A DNA stretch of 64,000 bases, taken from the NCBI RefSeq assembly GCF_001653515.1, contig NZ_LYOY01000029.1, positions 1,302,001-1,366,000 of the forward strand. Reading direction: 5' to 3'. Each line of letters starts with the position of its first letter. Position 1 is the first letter of the stretch. The position numbers were made by a program, and so were the translations under genes. The DNA is from Streptomyces sp. ERV7. GTDB taxonomy: Bacteria > Actinomycetota > Actinomycetes > Streptomycetales > Streptomycetaceae. This document shows positions 11,895 through 20,629 of the stretch, in pieces. Under the pieces are notes generated by a model. That model searched no databases. It saw only the letters and a list, made by a program, of their open reading frames with translations, and had not been told where the DNA came from.

Positions 11895-13064
11895 ATGACC
11901 AGCCTGCCGCGTCCCGCCGCCCAACTCTCCGCCGACGAGGCCCGTCGCATCGCCCTGCGCGCCCAGGGCTTCATGGGCGCGCCCGACCGCAGGGGCGGGG
12001 TGCGGGGCGTGCTGCGCCACCTGGGCGCGGTCCAGCTCGACACGATCTCGGTCCTCGCCCGGTCGCACGAGCTGATTCCGTACGCACGCCTGGGCGCGGT
12101 GGGCCGCAAGACGGTGGACGAGGCGTACTGGACGGACGCCCACGCCTTCGAGTACTGGTCGCACGCCGCCTGCATCCTCCCCGTCGAGGAGTGGCCGCAC
12201 TTCGCCTTCCGCCGCCGCGCCTACCGCTCCCGCCCGCAATGGCACCACGACCTGCCCGACGGGGCGTACGAGCAGGTGATCAAGCAGCTGCGGGCCGAAG
12301 GCCCGCTGACCGCGACGGACTTGGGCGGCGCCAAGAACAAGGGCGAGTGGTGGGACTGGTCGGAGTCCAAGGTCGCCGTCGAACGCGCGCTGATGTACGG
12401 CGAGGTGGTGTGCACCGAACGGCGCGGCTGGAAGCGGGTGTACGACCTGGCCGAGCGCGCCATTCCGGACGCGTTCCTCCACGACGAGCTGGACGACGCC
12501 GAGTGCCTGCGCCGCCTCGTCGCCCTCGCGGGCCGCTCCCTGGGCGTCGGCACCCGCGCGGACATCGCGGACTACCACCGCCTGAAGGGCGAGCAGGTGG
12601 ACGCGGTGATCGCCGACTCCGGTCTGGTGCCCGTCACCGTCCAGGGCTGGGACAAGGCCGCCTGGGCGGACCCGGAGGCGCTGGCCACCGAGCCGCGCGG
12701 ACGCCACCGCACGACGCTTCTGTCGCCCTTCGACTCGCTCATCTGGGACCGCGCGCGCACCGAGCGGATCTTCGGCTTCAGCCACCGCCTGGAGGCCTAC
12801 ACCCCCAAGCCGAAGCGGGTGTACGGATACTTCGCGATGCCCCTGCTGGCGGGCGGCAGGCTGCTCGGCCGCGTCGACCCCGCCCGCGAGGGCCGCACCC
12901 TGGTGGCCAAGCAGGTCTCCCTGGAAACGCCGAAGGCCATAGCCCCGATGGCCCAGGCCCTGCTGGAGGCGGCGCGGTGGGTGGGCTGCGACGCCGTACG
13001 GATCGAGCGCGCCGACACCCCGGGGCTCGCCCGCGAGCTGACGGCGGCGATCGCGGCGGCCTGA
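11895..13064 (+). CDS. YcaQ-like winged-helix DNA glycosylase family protein
   Basis: The 389-residue protein belongs to the HTH_42/YcaQ-AlkX family; characterised members are DNA glycosylases that unhook interstrand crosslinks. Family signatures are [20 protein letters not shown] near the N-terminus, the [11 protein letters not shown] segment, and [21 protein letters not shown] with a following [19 protein letters not shown]. The ATG at 11895 agrees with the conserved N-terminus; the open frame starts 30 bp earlier. Streptomyces often carry several paralogues, some with roles in resistance to DNA-damaging metabolites. No such cluster is visible here, so a general repair role is inferred. Confidence 0.85.
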   Translation: MTSLPRPAAQLSADEARRIALRAQGFMGAPDRRGGVRGVLRHLGAVQLDTISVLARSHELIPYARLGAVGRKTVDEAYWTDAHAFEYWSHAACILPVEEWPHFAFRRRAYRSRPQWHHDLPDGAYEQVIKQLRAEGPLTATDLGGAKNKGEWWDWSESKVAVERALMYGEVVCTERRGWKRVYDLAERAIPDAFLHDELDDAECLRRLVALAGRSLGVGTRADIADYHRLKGEQVDAVIADSGLVPVTVQGWDKAAWADPEALATEPRGRHRTTLLSPFDSLIWDRARTERIFGFSHRLEAYTPKPKRVYGYFAMPLLAGGRLLGRVDPAREGRTLVAKQVSLETPKAIAPMAQALLEAARWVGCDAVRIERADTPGLARELTAAIAAA

Positions 13065-13107
13065 ACCCCGGAGCCCGGCCAGGCCTCGGCGGGCCGACGC
13101 GAGGCGG

Positions 13108-13860
13108 CTAGCGGATCTCCAGGATCTTCTCGCGCATCGCGTACACCACCGCCTCCATCCTGGAGTGCAGTTGCAGCTTCTCCAGGATGTTGCGGACGTG
13201 GTTCTTCACGGTGTTCTCGGAGATGAACAGCTCCTTGGCGATGTCCCGGTTGTTCATCCCCGTGGCGACGAGCTTGAGCACCTCCAGCTCGCGGTCGGTC
13301 AGTCTCGGCGCGGGCACCAGCCGGCGCTCGTCGGTGCGCTGGATCATCGACTTGAACTCGGTGAGCAGCTTCGACGCCATCGACGGGCTGATCTGGGACT
13401 GGCCGTCCGCCACCGCCCGGATCGCGGTCGCCACCTCGTCGGTGGAGATCTCCTTGAGGAGGTAGCCCGTCGCACCCGCCTTGATCGCGTCGTAGAGGTC
13501 GGCCTCCTCGTCGCTGATCGTCAGCATGATGATCTTCGCGCTGGGGGCCACCTCCTTGATGGAGGTGCAGGCCTCGATCCCGCCGCGCCGAGGCATCCGT
13601 ACGTCCATCAGCACGATGTCGGGAAGCAGGTCCGCCGCCTTGTCCACGGCCTCCGCCCCGTCGCCCGCCTCGCCGACGACCTGGATGTCCTCCTCCGCGG
13701 CCAGCACGATCTCCAGGCCCCGGCGGAACAAGGCGTGGTCGTCGACGACCAGGACCCGGATCGGCTCCTTGCGCGATCCGGCCGCTTCCATGCCGGTGGG
13801 AGCCCCGTCAGAACCGTCCGGGGCCGACCCGTCGTGCACCGGCCCGAAGCTGTCTGCCAT
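13108..13860 (-). CDS. Orphan NarL/FixJ-type response regulator
   Basis: The 250-residue protein has an extended ~30-residue N-terminus. The receiver domain carries the acidic pair Asp40-Asp41, the phosphoacceptor Asp86 in DIVLMDVRMP, and the conserved lysine in YLLKEIS. A LuxR-type helix-turn-helix follows (LTDRELEVLKLVATGMNN through NTVKNHVRNILEKL). The ATG at 13860 follows GGGGGAGGAA, which decides the start over the upstream in-frame ATG at 13908. No histidine kinase is adjacent, so its partner is unknown. A strong hairpin separates it from hpf. Confidence 0.9.
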   Translation of the reverse strand: MADSFGPVHDGSAPDGSDGAPTGMEAAGSRKEPIRVLVVDDHALFRRGLEIVLAAEEDIQVVGEAGDGAEAVDKAADLLPDIVLMDVRMPRRGGIEACTSIKEVAPSAKIIMLTISDEEADLYDAIKAGATGYLLKEISTDEVATAIRAVADGQSQISPSMASKLLTEFKSMIQRTDERRLVPAPRLTDRELEVLKLVATGMNNRDIAKELFISENTVKNHVRNILEKLQLHSRMEAVVYAMREKILEIR

Positions 13861-13986
13861 CGTTCCTCCCCCTGAAGGCCATGGCCCGAGTTGGTGTGGC
13901 TGCACCAACCGTGCTCCGGGGAGCAGCGGTTGGCGTGCGACGCCATGATTTCATGCCCGGCCGACAGAGCGGTGGTCCAGTAGTCG

Positions 13987-14040
13987 CACAGTGGTGCCCC
14001 TGGGGGCGCACAAGGCGCTCCAGGGGCATCACCGCACTGT
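13987..14040 (-). terminator. Long hairpin after hpf
   Basis: GTGGTGCCCCTGG (13991-14003) pairs with CCAGGGGCATCAC (14020-14032), one position being G:T. The outer ACAGTG and CACTGT extend the stem past a small bulge. It lies 46 bp beyond the hpf stop and before the response regulator, which fits a terminator or attenuator between the two leftward genes. Confidence 0.6.
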
Positions 14041-14085
14041 CATACGGCGCGCCGCACCGATCCGTTCAGCGCGCCGACCAGCTGG

Positions 14086-14775
14086 TCATCCGCCGAGCGC
14101 TCCACCGGCGCCGCTCGCGTCCTCACCGGCGAGCGGGTCCGTCTCCAGGTGGATCACGCCGTAGTCGTAGGCGTGCCGCCGGTAGACGACACTGGGCTGC
14201 TTCGTCTCCGAGTCGACGAAGAGGTAGAAGTCGTGTCCTACCAGCTCCATCTCGTAGAGCGCCTGGTCGAGTGTCATCAGGGCGGCGACATGGGTCTTCT
14301 CGCGGACCACCAGCGGGCCCTCGCCCTGCACCTCGACCGATCCCATCCGGGTGATGGGAACGCGCTCCTCCCTCGATCCGTCCACCGGCTCGCCGTTTCC
14401 GTTCAACTGGGCCACGCCCGGGACCACGTCGGCCACCTCGGCAGCCGAGAGCCGGCCGTTGCCCCTGCGGGTGTAGCGCTTGTCGTGCTGCTTGCGCAGC
14501 CGCGCCTCCAGCTTGCTGTGGGCCAGATCGAGGGCTGCGTACGGGTCGCCTGCCGCCGCCTCCGCCCGGATCACCGGGCCACGCGAGTGCAGCGTGATCT
14601 CCACTCGGTCGGAACGGTCGGCCTGCCGCGGGTTGTGTTCCTTGGACACCTCGACGTCGAGGCTGATTACCTTGCCGTCGAGCTTCTGGATCTTCTCCAG
14701 CTTCAGCTTCTCGGCCACGTGCTTGCGGAACCGCTCGGGTACCTCGGTCTTGCGGCCCTTGACGACGATGTCCAC
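14086..14775 (-). CDS. hpf: Long-form ribosome hibernation promoting factor
   Basis: The 229-residue protein matches long HPF, which binds the 30S decoding region and dimerises ribosomes into inactive 100S particles under stress. The N-terminal S30AE domain starts MDIVVKGRKTEVPERFRKHV and contains LEKIQKLDGKVISLDVEVS. A variable linker of about 55 residues follows. The C-terminal dimerisation domain has the signature MTLDQALYEMELVGHDFYLF, then YRRHAYDYGVIHLE. The start is the GTG at 14775, eight bases after GGAG. It is monocistronic or the last gene of the leftward lpqB-comF group. Confidence 0.95.
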   Translation of the reverse strand: MDIVVKGRKTEVPERFRKHVAEKLKLEKIQKLDGKVISLDVEVSKEHNPRQADRSDRVEITLHSRGPVIRAEAAAGDPYAALDLAHSKLEARLRKQHDKRYTRRGNGRLSAAEVADVVPGVAQLNGNGEPVDGSREERVPITRMGSVEVQGEGPLVVREKTHVAALMTLDQALYEMELVGHDFYLFVDSETKQPSVVYRRHAYDYGVIHLETDPLAGEDASGAGGALGG

Positions 14776-15089
14776 GCAGAACTCCGTTCCCGGATCACTC
14801 CGCCTTCACTGCGGAGCATCTCCCTCTTGCACCAGGCCCCGGTGAGCACCGGAGCCTCGGACTGGGCGACTTTCACCTCCTCCTCCCCCGTGGGGAAGAT
14901 CGCCACCCCACCGACTTCAGGGTCGGGGAAATACCCAGACATGAGGCCGTGCATTCAGTGAGGCCGGCTCTCGCCATTCCTCACAACCGAACATAGCTCG
15001 CTCGGACGGATGTCGGCACCCGCTACCCGCACGTACCTCCGTTCAGGTGCTTTCTCCCTCTCACTACCTGCAACGATGCAAGTTCCCCG
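14776..15089. other. Intergenic region upstream of hpf
   Basis: These 314 bases separate the comF stop from the hpf start. They are less GC-rich than their surroundings and presumably hold the hpf promoter and a long leader, as hpf is stress-regulated in actinobacteria. I do not see a clear -35/-10 pair or a stable hairpin. A short minus-strand open frame (14703-14954) overlaps hpf and lacks support. Confidence 0.4.
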
Positions 15090-15836
15090 TCAGTTCCGGT
15101 TTATTTCGAAAGATGCCGGAGTGGATGCGACGACCGCGGCCACCGACGACCGTCGCGCGAATCCCGGAATTCCCTGCGCCCCGGCACCGCCCGCCATCCG
15201 GCCGGGGCCGGAGACGGCCCGGGCCGCCTCCACCAGCGAGGCTCCCGTGGTCATCAGGTCGTCCACCAGGACCACCCGGCCACCCTCCAGCAGCCTGTCA
15301 CCACCCGCCGTCACCTCCAGCGCCCCGCTCAGATTCGCCAGTCGCTGCCGGGCGCTCAGCCCCGACTGGTCCGCCACCGCACGCCGCTGCCGCAGCACCG
15401 CCGCAACGCGCGCGTCCGTGCCCGTACGCCGCAACTCCCCCGCCGCCGCCAGGGCGATCCGGCGCGCCGCGTCATGCCCGCGCGCCCGCACCGCCCGCCG
15501 CGCCGACGGCACCGGCACGAGCAGCAGCGGCCCGTCCCGGGGTACTCCGGCGGCCTCGCGCACCGCGCCCGCGAGCGCCTGCCCGAGGACCCCGGCCAGC
15601 CCCAGGGCGCCCCGCTCCTTGTGCGCGAGCAACACCGCCCGCACGGCGTCCTCGTACACCGCTGCCGCGTACACCACCGGCAGCCCCGCGGGCTCGGGAG
15701 CAGGTCTGACCCGCCGTGCCCGCACATCGAGCAGCACCGCCGCGCACCGCTCGCACAGCGCCGTACGGGGACTGCCGCAGCCGCCGCAGGCAACCGGCAG
15801 CACCAGCCCGGAGATCTCCTGCCACCATCCCCGCAT
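15090..15836 (-). CDS. comF: ComF-family phosphoribosyltransferase-like protein
   Basis: This 248-residue ComF-family protein has an N-terminal zinc-ribbon-like CGGCGSPRTALCERC and a C-terminal phosphoribosyltransferase fold with the PRPP loop VVLVDDLMTTGASLVEAA. In between is the family pattern PVPSARRAVRARGHDAARRIA and RQRRAVADQSGLSARQRLANLSGAL. ComF assists DNA uptake in naturally competent bacteria; in Streptomyces its role is unknown. The ATG at 15836 is chosen. A GTG two codons upstream (15842) is possible and neither has a strong ribosome site. It follows lpqB on the same strand after a perfect hairpin. Confidence 0.85.
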   Translation of the reverse strand: MRGWWQEISGLVLPVACGGCGSPRTALCERCAAVLLDVRARRVRPAPEPAGLPVVYAAAVYEDAVRAVLLAHKERGALGLAGVLGQALAGAVREAAGVPRDGPLLLVPVPSARRAVRARGHDAARRIALAAAGELRRTGTDARVAAVLRQRRAVADQSGLSARQRLANLSGALEVTAGGDRLLEGGRVVLVDDLMTTGASLVEAARAVSGPGRMAGGAGAQGIPGFARRSSVAAVVASTPASFEINRN

Positions 15837-15935
15837 GGCGTCCACTCTGCCAACAGGAAGGCGGCCCGGCCACCCCTGTGGAAAACCCACCGGGGCAACC
15901 GGGCCACCGTCACCGAACGGCCGACGGCCGAGCGG

Positions 15936-15962
15936 CCGCCGCCATGGAGCCCATGGCGGCGG
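15936..15962 (-). terminator. Perfect 12-bp hairpin after lpqB
   Basis: CCGCCGCCATGG, a three-base loop AGC, then CCATGGCGGCGG form a perfect stem 6 bp beyond the lpqB stop. It probably ends or attenuates the mtrA-mtrB-lpqB transcript before comF. There is no T-run. Confidence 0.6.
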
Positions 15963-15967
15963 AGCTG

Positions 15968-17857
15968 TCAGCCCGGGTAGACCGGCGAGGAGCCCGTCTT
16001 GACCGCCGTCTTCCAGGTGGCGCCCGGGGGCAGCCGTACGATGCCGTCCTCCCGCGAGTGCGCCACCAGCGGCAGGCGCTCGTCGTCGGCAGCTGCGATC
16101 TCGGTCACCCGGTTGGCTCCCGGCAGATTGCCCGCGGCGGACAGCGAGCCGTCCGTCTGCATGTAGCGCAACTGCTGCTGAAGGCCGCCGGACTCGTTGC
16201 CGACCACGACGAGGCGGCTGCGTCCGGCCCAGGACACGGCCGTCACATCCTCCATCTGCGGCGCTCCGGGGCGCAGTTCCACCACGGAGACCTGAGGGTG
16301 CTCCGGGTCGCCGATCCGCTCCACACGGCCGATCCGCAGCGTCGTGTGGCCGCCCTCGTTCACCAGGAGCGCGATCCGCACCCCGTCCGCCGACATCCGC
16401 ACCTGCTCGATGCGCGCCCCGTTCAGACCGGCGACATCGACCTCCTGGGGCTGCCCCTGGCCGTGGTCGAGGCGGAGGAGCCGGGGGTGCCCCGGGTCCC
16501 GGTCGGCCACCCACAGATCGTCCCGGCCGTCCCAACTCGGCGCCGAGAGACCGTCCTTCGTTTCCTTGCTCTGGCTGGTCACGAGCGTCTTCACCAGCTC
16601 GCCGTCGGACACGATCGGCGCCACGAACAGCGAGCGGCCGTCGTTCGTCACCCCTGCGGCGCGCCTCTCGTCCCGCTCCACCGCGACCGTACGCAGCCGC
16701 TGCTCGGTCCGGCCGAACGGCCCGGGCACCAGCTCGGTGACCACGTCCCCGTCCGTGCTGTCCACGCCGTCGGTGCCATCGGCGCTGTCGCGCGCACCGG
16801 CGCGCATCCGCGCGAGGCGACCCTGTGAGTCCACGAAGTACTGGCCGGGCTTGGGCGAGATACGGTCCGGGGCGTACCCCTCGGCCTGGTCGCCGCCGAG
16901 CACGCACAGCTGTGAGCCGTTCGCCCGGTCCAGCTCCACCTGGCCGACCCGCGTCGCCGTCAGGTCCCGCAGCGTGAACAGCAGTTGGGCGGCCATCTTG
17001 CGGCACTGGCTGCCGCCGACGTTGGACGCCCGCTCGTTGAGCGGCACCTTGAGCGCGTTGCGGTCGTCGAACGAGAGCGACTTGGTGCCCTCCTTCAGTG
17101 CCGTACCGCTCGGGAAGCGCGAACCCACCACCGGCCGCAGCCAGTTGGTCGGACCCTCCAGCACGGACATGACCGTCTGGGTGACCAGGTTCATCTGCGT
17201 CTCGGGGTCATTGCGCTGACGCACGTACACCGGGTCCGCGACCAGCCGGTCCTGTCCCGACGCGAAGTAGTACTTGTTGACGGAACGGTAGATGCGCTGG
17301 AAGTCCGACTGACCGAGCAGCAGCCCCTCGGGCAGCTGGTCGATGCGCCACTCCTTGCCGCTGGGCGTGTTCTGCCGTACGAGATGGATCGTCTCGTTGT
17401 ACGCCGACTTCGCGCCCGCCGGCTGGTACGCGTGCTGCTTGTCCACCACGGCGACCGGCCTTCCGGTCACCGTGAACGTGAAGCTCGAGTTGTCGCCCTT
17501 GTCATTCGTCCGGTTCGGCTGCGGGTTCGGCCCGTCGGCCAGCACCGTGGTCGCCAGATCCGGCTTCCAGGTCCGCGCGGCCTGCGGCGTCAGATACTTG
17601 CGCGCCGTCGCGAACTGCGGGTCGTCACTGGTCATCGCCTCCAGGAAGCCGTCGACTATCTCGTCGGCGGCCGCCCCCTCGCGCGGCGGCACCGCGTACA
17701 CCTGCACCTGCGAGTCCGCGCGCTGCGAGGCCTGCACCGCGTGCACGTCACCGCTGTCGGGCATCGACGCGCACCCCGCCACCAGCACACCGCCGCAGCC
17801 CAGCAGCGCGGTCGACCGCAGCCGACGGCCGCGGCCCTTCCCCCGATCAGCGCCCAC
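15968..17857 (-). CDS. lpqB: Lipoprotein LpqB, MtrB-associated beta-propeller
   Basis: The 629-residue protein is the lipoprotein partner of the MtrAB two-component system; in mycobacteria LpqB binds the extracytoplasmic part of MtrB and tunes signalling. A basic N-terminus and hydrophobic segment end in the lipobox LVAGC, so Cys29 should be lipidated. A GerMN-type domain follows, including VMSVLEGPTNWLRPVVGSRF, and then the C-terminal LpqB propeller (PSWDGRDDLWVADRDPGHPR). The GTG start at 17857 follows AGGAGGAA at ideal spacing and overlaps the mtrB stop by 11 bp, indicating translational coupling. Confidence 0.95.
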   Translation of the reverse strand: MGADRGKGRGRRLRSTALLGCGGVLVAGCASMPDSGDVHAVQASQRADSQVQVYAVPPREGAAADEIVDGFLEAMTSDDPQFATARKYLTPQAARTWKPDLATTVLADGPNPQPNRTNDKGDNSSFTFTVTGRPVAVVDKQHAYQPAGAKSAYNETIHLVRQNTPSGKEWRIDQLPEGLLLGQSDFQRIYRSVNKYYFASGQDRLVADPVYVRQRNDPETQMNLVTQTVMSVLEGPTNWLRPVVGSRFPSGTALKEGTKSLSFDDRNALKVPLNERASNVGGSQCRKMAAQLLFTLRDLTATRVGQVELDRANGSQLCVLGGDQAEGYAPDRISPKPGQYFVDSQGRLARMRAGARDSADGTDGVDSTDGDVVTELVPGPFGRTEQRLRTVAVERDERRAAGVTNDGRSLFVAPIVSDGELVKTLVTSQSKETKDGLSAPSWDGRDDLWVADRDPGHPRLLRLDHGQGQPQEVDVAGLNGARIEQVRMSADGVRIALLVNEGGHTTLRIGRVERIGDPEHPQVSVVELRPGAPQMEDVTAVSWAGRSRLVVVGNESGGLQQQLRYMQTDGSLSAAGNLPGANRVTEIAAADDERLPLVAHSREDGIVRLPPGATWKTAVKTGSSPVYPG

Positions 17858-19934
17858 GAGCCGATTCCTCCTGGTCGGCGGCTGCCGGGGCAGCCGCTCT
17901 GTCAGCAGCCTGCGATGGTACGGACTCGCCCTCCACGCGCGCGTCGGCCTCCACGCGAGCTTCGGTCTCCACGCGCGCGTCGGTGACCCGGGGCACCACC
18001 CTGGCGCCACCGCCACCGGGCAGCGCGGTCGGATCGGCGGCCGGTCCGGACGTCTTCGGCGGGACCGGGGGCCGGGGCGGCACGGGCAGCGAGGAGCGGG
18101 TGGCGGCGGGCTGGACCGGCACGCTCGCCAGCCGCAGCCCATTGCCCTGCTCGGGCGCCGCGCCCTGGCGGGCCCGCTCACGCGCGGCCCGCGAGTCCTC
18201 CGGCTCCAGCGGTATCGGCGATCCGCGCAGCGGCTCGTCGGCCGTACGCGGCAGCGTCAGCCGGAACTGGGAGCCGCCACCGGGCTCGCCCCAGGCCTGC
18301 AGCCAGCCGCCGTGCAGCCGTGCGTCCTCGACCGCGATCGACAGGCCGAGACCGGTGCCTCCGGTCGTCCTGGCCCGGGCCGGGTCGGCCCGCCAGAAGC
18401 GGTTGAACACCCGGGTCGCCTCGCCCGGCTTGAGGCCCACTCCGTAGTCGCGCACCGCGACCGCGACGGCTCCTCCGGCCGCGCCCATGCGCACCACCAC
18501 GTCCCGGCCCTCGCCGTGCTCCACGGCGTTGACCACGAGGTTGCGCAGCACCCGCTCGACCCTGCGGGCGTCGGCCTCCGCCACCACCGGCTGCTCGTCC
18601 CCGACCACCCGTATCCGGGTGCCCTTGCGCTCGGCGAGCGGCTCGGCACCCTCGATCACCCGTCGTACGACGTTCCGCAGGTCTATCGGCTCGGCCTCCA
18701 GGGCCGCCGCGCCCGCGTCGAACCGGCTGATCTCCAGCAGGTCGGCGAGCAGCGACTCGAACCGGTCGAGCTGCCCGGCCAGCAGCTCCGCCGACCGTGC
18801 CGTCACCGGATCGAAGTCGACGCGCGCGTCGTGGATGACGTCCGCGGCCATCCGTACGGTCGTCAGCGGCGTACGCAGCTCGTGCGAGACGTCCGAGACG
18901 AACCGCCGCTGCATCCGCGACAGCTCCTCCAGCTGCTGGATCTTGATCTGGAGGTTCTGCGCCATCTTGTTGAAGGCCTCGCCGAGCCGCGCGATGTCGT
19001 CCTCGCCGGTGACCTTCATCCGCTCCTGGAGCTTGGCCGCGGAGAGCCGCTCCGCGATCTGCGCCGCCATCCGGACCGGGGTGACGACCTGCCGCACCAC
19101 CAGCCAGGCGATCGCCCCCAGCAGCACCACCAGGAACAGCCCGGCGGTCGCAAGGGTGCCCTTGACCAGGCTCAGCGTCTTCTCCTCCTGCGCCAGCGGG
19201 AAGAGGTAGTACAGCTGGTAGGCCTGGCCGTCGACGTCCTTCAGCTTGGTCCCGATGACCAGCCCGGGCTTGGACTCCTGCCCGTCGAGGTACTTGATCG
19301 AGGCGTACGTCTTGTACGCGCCCGTGCCCTGGTCGACGTTCTCCCGCAGGCTCTGCGGGACGCTGGAGACCGGGTCCACGCCGCCCGAGGCGCGCGGGCC
19401 CCGGTTGCTGGAGGGCGAGTCCTCCGAGTCGGCGCTCAGCGCGACCACGTAGAACGCGCCCTGCCCGCCGCTGGCGAGCTGGGTCACCAGCTCGCTGCGC
19501 CAGGTCACCGAGCTTCCACCGCGCCCGTCCGAGCCGCCGTCGTCCTGTCCGCCGGGCGCCGCCGGGGCGCTGGCCTTGTCCTTGGCCACGGCGAAGCCGC
19601 CCGCGGACTGGCTCTCGGACGCCTTCTCCTTGGTGACGAGGAGCCCGTTGCGCACCTGACCGATGACAACGAACCCCAGCAGCAGCACCACACCCAGCGA
19701 CATCAGCAGGGTGGAGGCGACCACCCGCAGCTGGATGTTGCGCCGCCACAGCCGCACGGCGGGCAGCAGCGGACGCCGCACCCAGCGCACGAAAAGCCTC
19801 AGCACGGGGCTGCCGGGCGTGCCCTCCTGGAGGATCCGCCCGCCCCATGCCGTCGTCTTGCGTCCCACACCAGCAGCCCGCCCCCCACGGACCCCGGGCT
19901 TCCCGGGCTTCGGAGCAGCACCGCCGCGGGACAT
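17847..19934 (-). CDS. mtrB: Sensor histidine kinase MtrB
   Basis: MtrB is the membrane kinase of the MtrAB system that coordinates cell division, wall metabolism and development in actinobacteria. The 695-residue protein has TM1 at about residues 69-93 (STLLMSLGVVLLLGFVVIGQ), an extracytoplasmic domain, TM2 (TAGLFLVVLLGAIAWLVV), a HAMP domain, the HisKA motif DVSHELRTPL with phospho-acceptor His351, and the ATPase boxes NLVVNAVEHGEG and GTGLGLSI. A Pro- and Ala-rich tail of about 130 residues follows, ending in a short tandem repeat. The ATG at 19934 is one base from the mtrA stop. Start alternatives up to 19967 exist but would overlap mtrA. Confidence 0.95.
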   Translation of the reverse strand: MSRGGAAPKPGKPGVRGGRAAGVGRKTTAWGGRILQEGTPGSPVLRLFVRWVRRPLLPAVRLWRRNIQLRVVASTLLMSLGVVLLLGFVVIGQVRNGLLVTKEKASESQSAGGFAVAKDKASAPAAPGGQDDGGSDGRGGSSVTWRSELVTQLASGGQGAFYVVALSADSEDSPSSNRGPRASGGVDPVSSVPQSLRENVDQGTGAYKTYASIKYLDGQESKPGLVIGTKLKDVDGQAYQLYYLFPLAQEEKTLSLVKGTLATAGLFLVVLLGAIAWLVVRQVVTPVRMAAQIAERLSAAKLQERMKVTGEDDIARLGEAFNKMAQNLQIKIQQLEELSRMQRRFVSDVSHELRTPLTTVRMAADVIHDARVDFDPVTARSAELLAGQLDRFESLLADLLEISRFDAGAAALEAEPIDLRNVVRRVIEGAEPLAERKGTRIRVVGDEQPVVAEADARRVERVLRNLVVNAVEHGEGRDVVVRMGAAGGAVAVAVRDYGVGLKPGEATRVFNRFWRADPARARTTGGTGLGLSIAVEDARLHGGWLQAWGEPGGGSQFRLTLPRTADEPLRGSPIPLEPEDSRAARERARQGAAPEQGNGLRLASVPVQPAATRSSLPVPPRPPVPPKTSGPAADPTALPGGGGARVVPRVTDARVETEARVEADARVEGESVPSQAADRAAAPAAADQEESARGR
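17932..17985. repeat. Three tandem 18-bp repeats at the mtrB 3' end
   Basis: Three consecutive 18-bp units beginning TCCACGCG (17932, 17950, 17968) encode the acidic DARVET-EARVEA-DARVEG repeat near the MtrB C-terminus. Unit number may vary between strains by slippage. Confidence 0.75.
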
Positions 19935-19935
19935 G

Positions 19936-20625
19936 TCAGCTCGGTCCGGCCTTGTAACCGACACCACGGACGGTCACCACGATCTCCGGACGCTCGGGGT
20001 CCTTCTCGACCTTCGAGCGGAGCCGCTGCACATGCACGTTTACCAGCCGCGTGTCCGCCGCGTGCCGGTACCCCCACACCTGCTCCAGGAGCACCTCACG
20101 GGTGAACACCTGCCACGGCTTGCGCGCCAGCGCGACCAGCAGGTCGAACTCCAGCGGGGTCAGGGCGATGGACTGCCCGTCCCGCTTCACGGAGTGACCC
20201 GCCACGTCGATCACCAGATCGCCGATCGCCAGCTGCTCCGGCGCCGGCTCCTCCGACCTCCTCAGGCGCGCCCGGATACGGGCGACCAGTTCCTTCGGCT
20301 TGAACGGCTTCACGATGTAGTCGTCCGCCCCGGACTCCAGGCCGACCACCACATCCACGGTGTCGCTCTTTGCAGTGAGCATCACGATCGGCACACCGGA
20401 CTCGGCCCTGATCAGCCTGCAGACCTCGATGCCGTCCCTTCCGGGCAGCATGAGGTCCAGCAGCACCAGGTCCGGCTTGGCCTCACGGAATGCCGCCAGT
20501 GCCTTGTCGCCGTCCGCTACGAACGACGGCTCAAAACCTTCTCCACGCAGCACAATGCCGAGCATCTCGGCCAGCGCGGTGTCGTCGTCGACGACAAGGA
20601 CGCGTCCCTTCATAAACGTCATCAT
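19936..20625 (-). CDS. mtrA: Response regulator MtrA (OmpR family)
   Basis: MtrA is the DNA-binding partner of MtrB. The 229-residue protein has a receiver domain with the acidic cluster DDD at 13-15, phosphoacceptor Asp57 in LVLLDLMLPGRDG (counted from the first ATG) and the conserved lysine in YIVKPFKPKEL. The C-terminal OmpR-type winged helix includes SIALTPLEFDLLVALARKP and TRLVNVHVQRLRSKVEKDP. The near-identity to other streptomycete MtrA proteins that I recall makes the call secure. The start could be 20625 or the in-frame ATG at 20613. It lies 4 bp after mtnA and 1 bp before mtrB, so mtnA-mtrA-mtrB-lpqB can be one transcript. Confidence 0.97.
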   Translation of the reverse strand: MMTFMKGRVLVVDDDTALAEMLGIVLRGEGFEPSFVADGDKALAAFREAKPDLVLLDLMLPGRDGIEVCRLIRAESGVPIVMLTAKSDTVDVVVGLESGADDYIVKPFKPKELVARIRARLRRSEEPAPEQLAIGDLVIDVAGHSVKRDGQSIALTPLEFDLLVALARKPWQVFTREVLLEQVWGYRHAADTRLVNVHVQRLRSKVEKDPERPEIVVTVRGVGYKAGPS

Positions 20626-20629
20626 CCCA

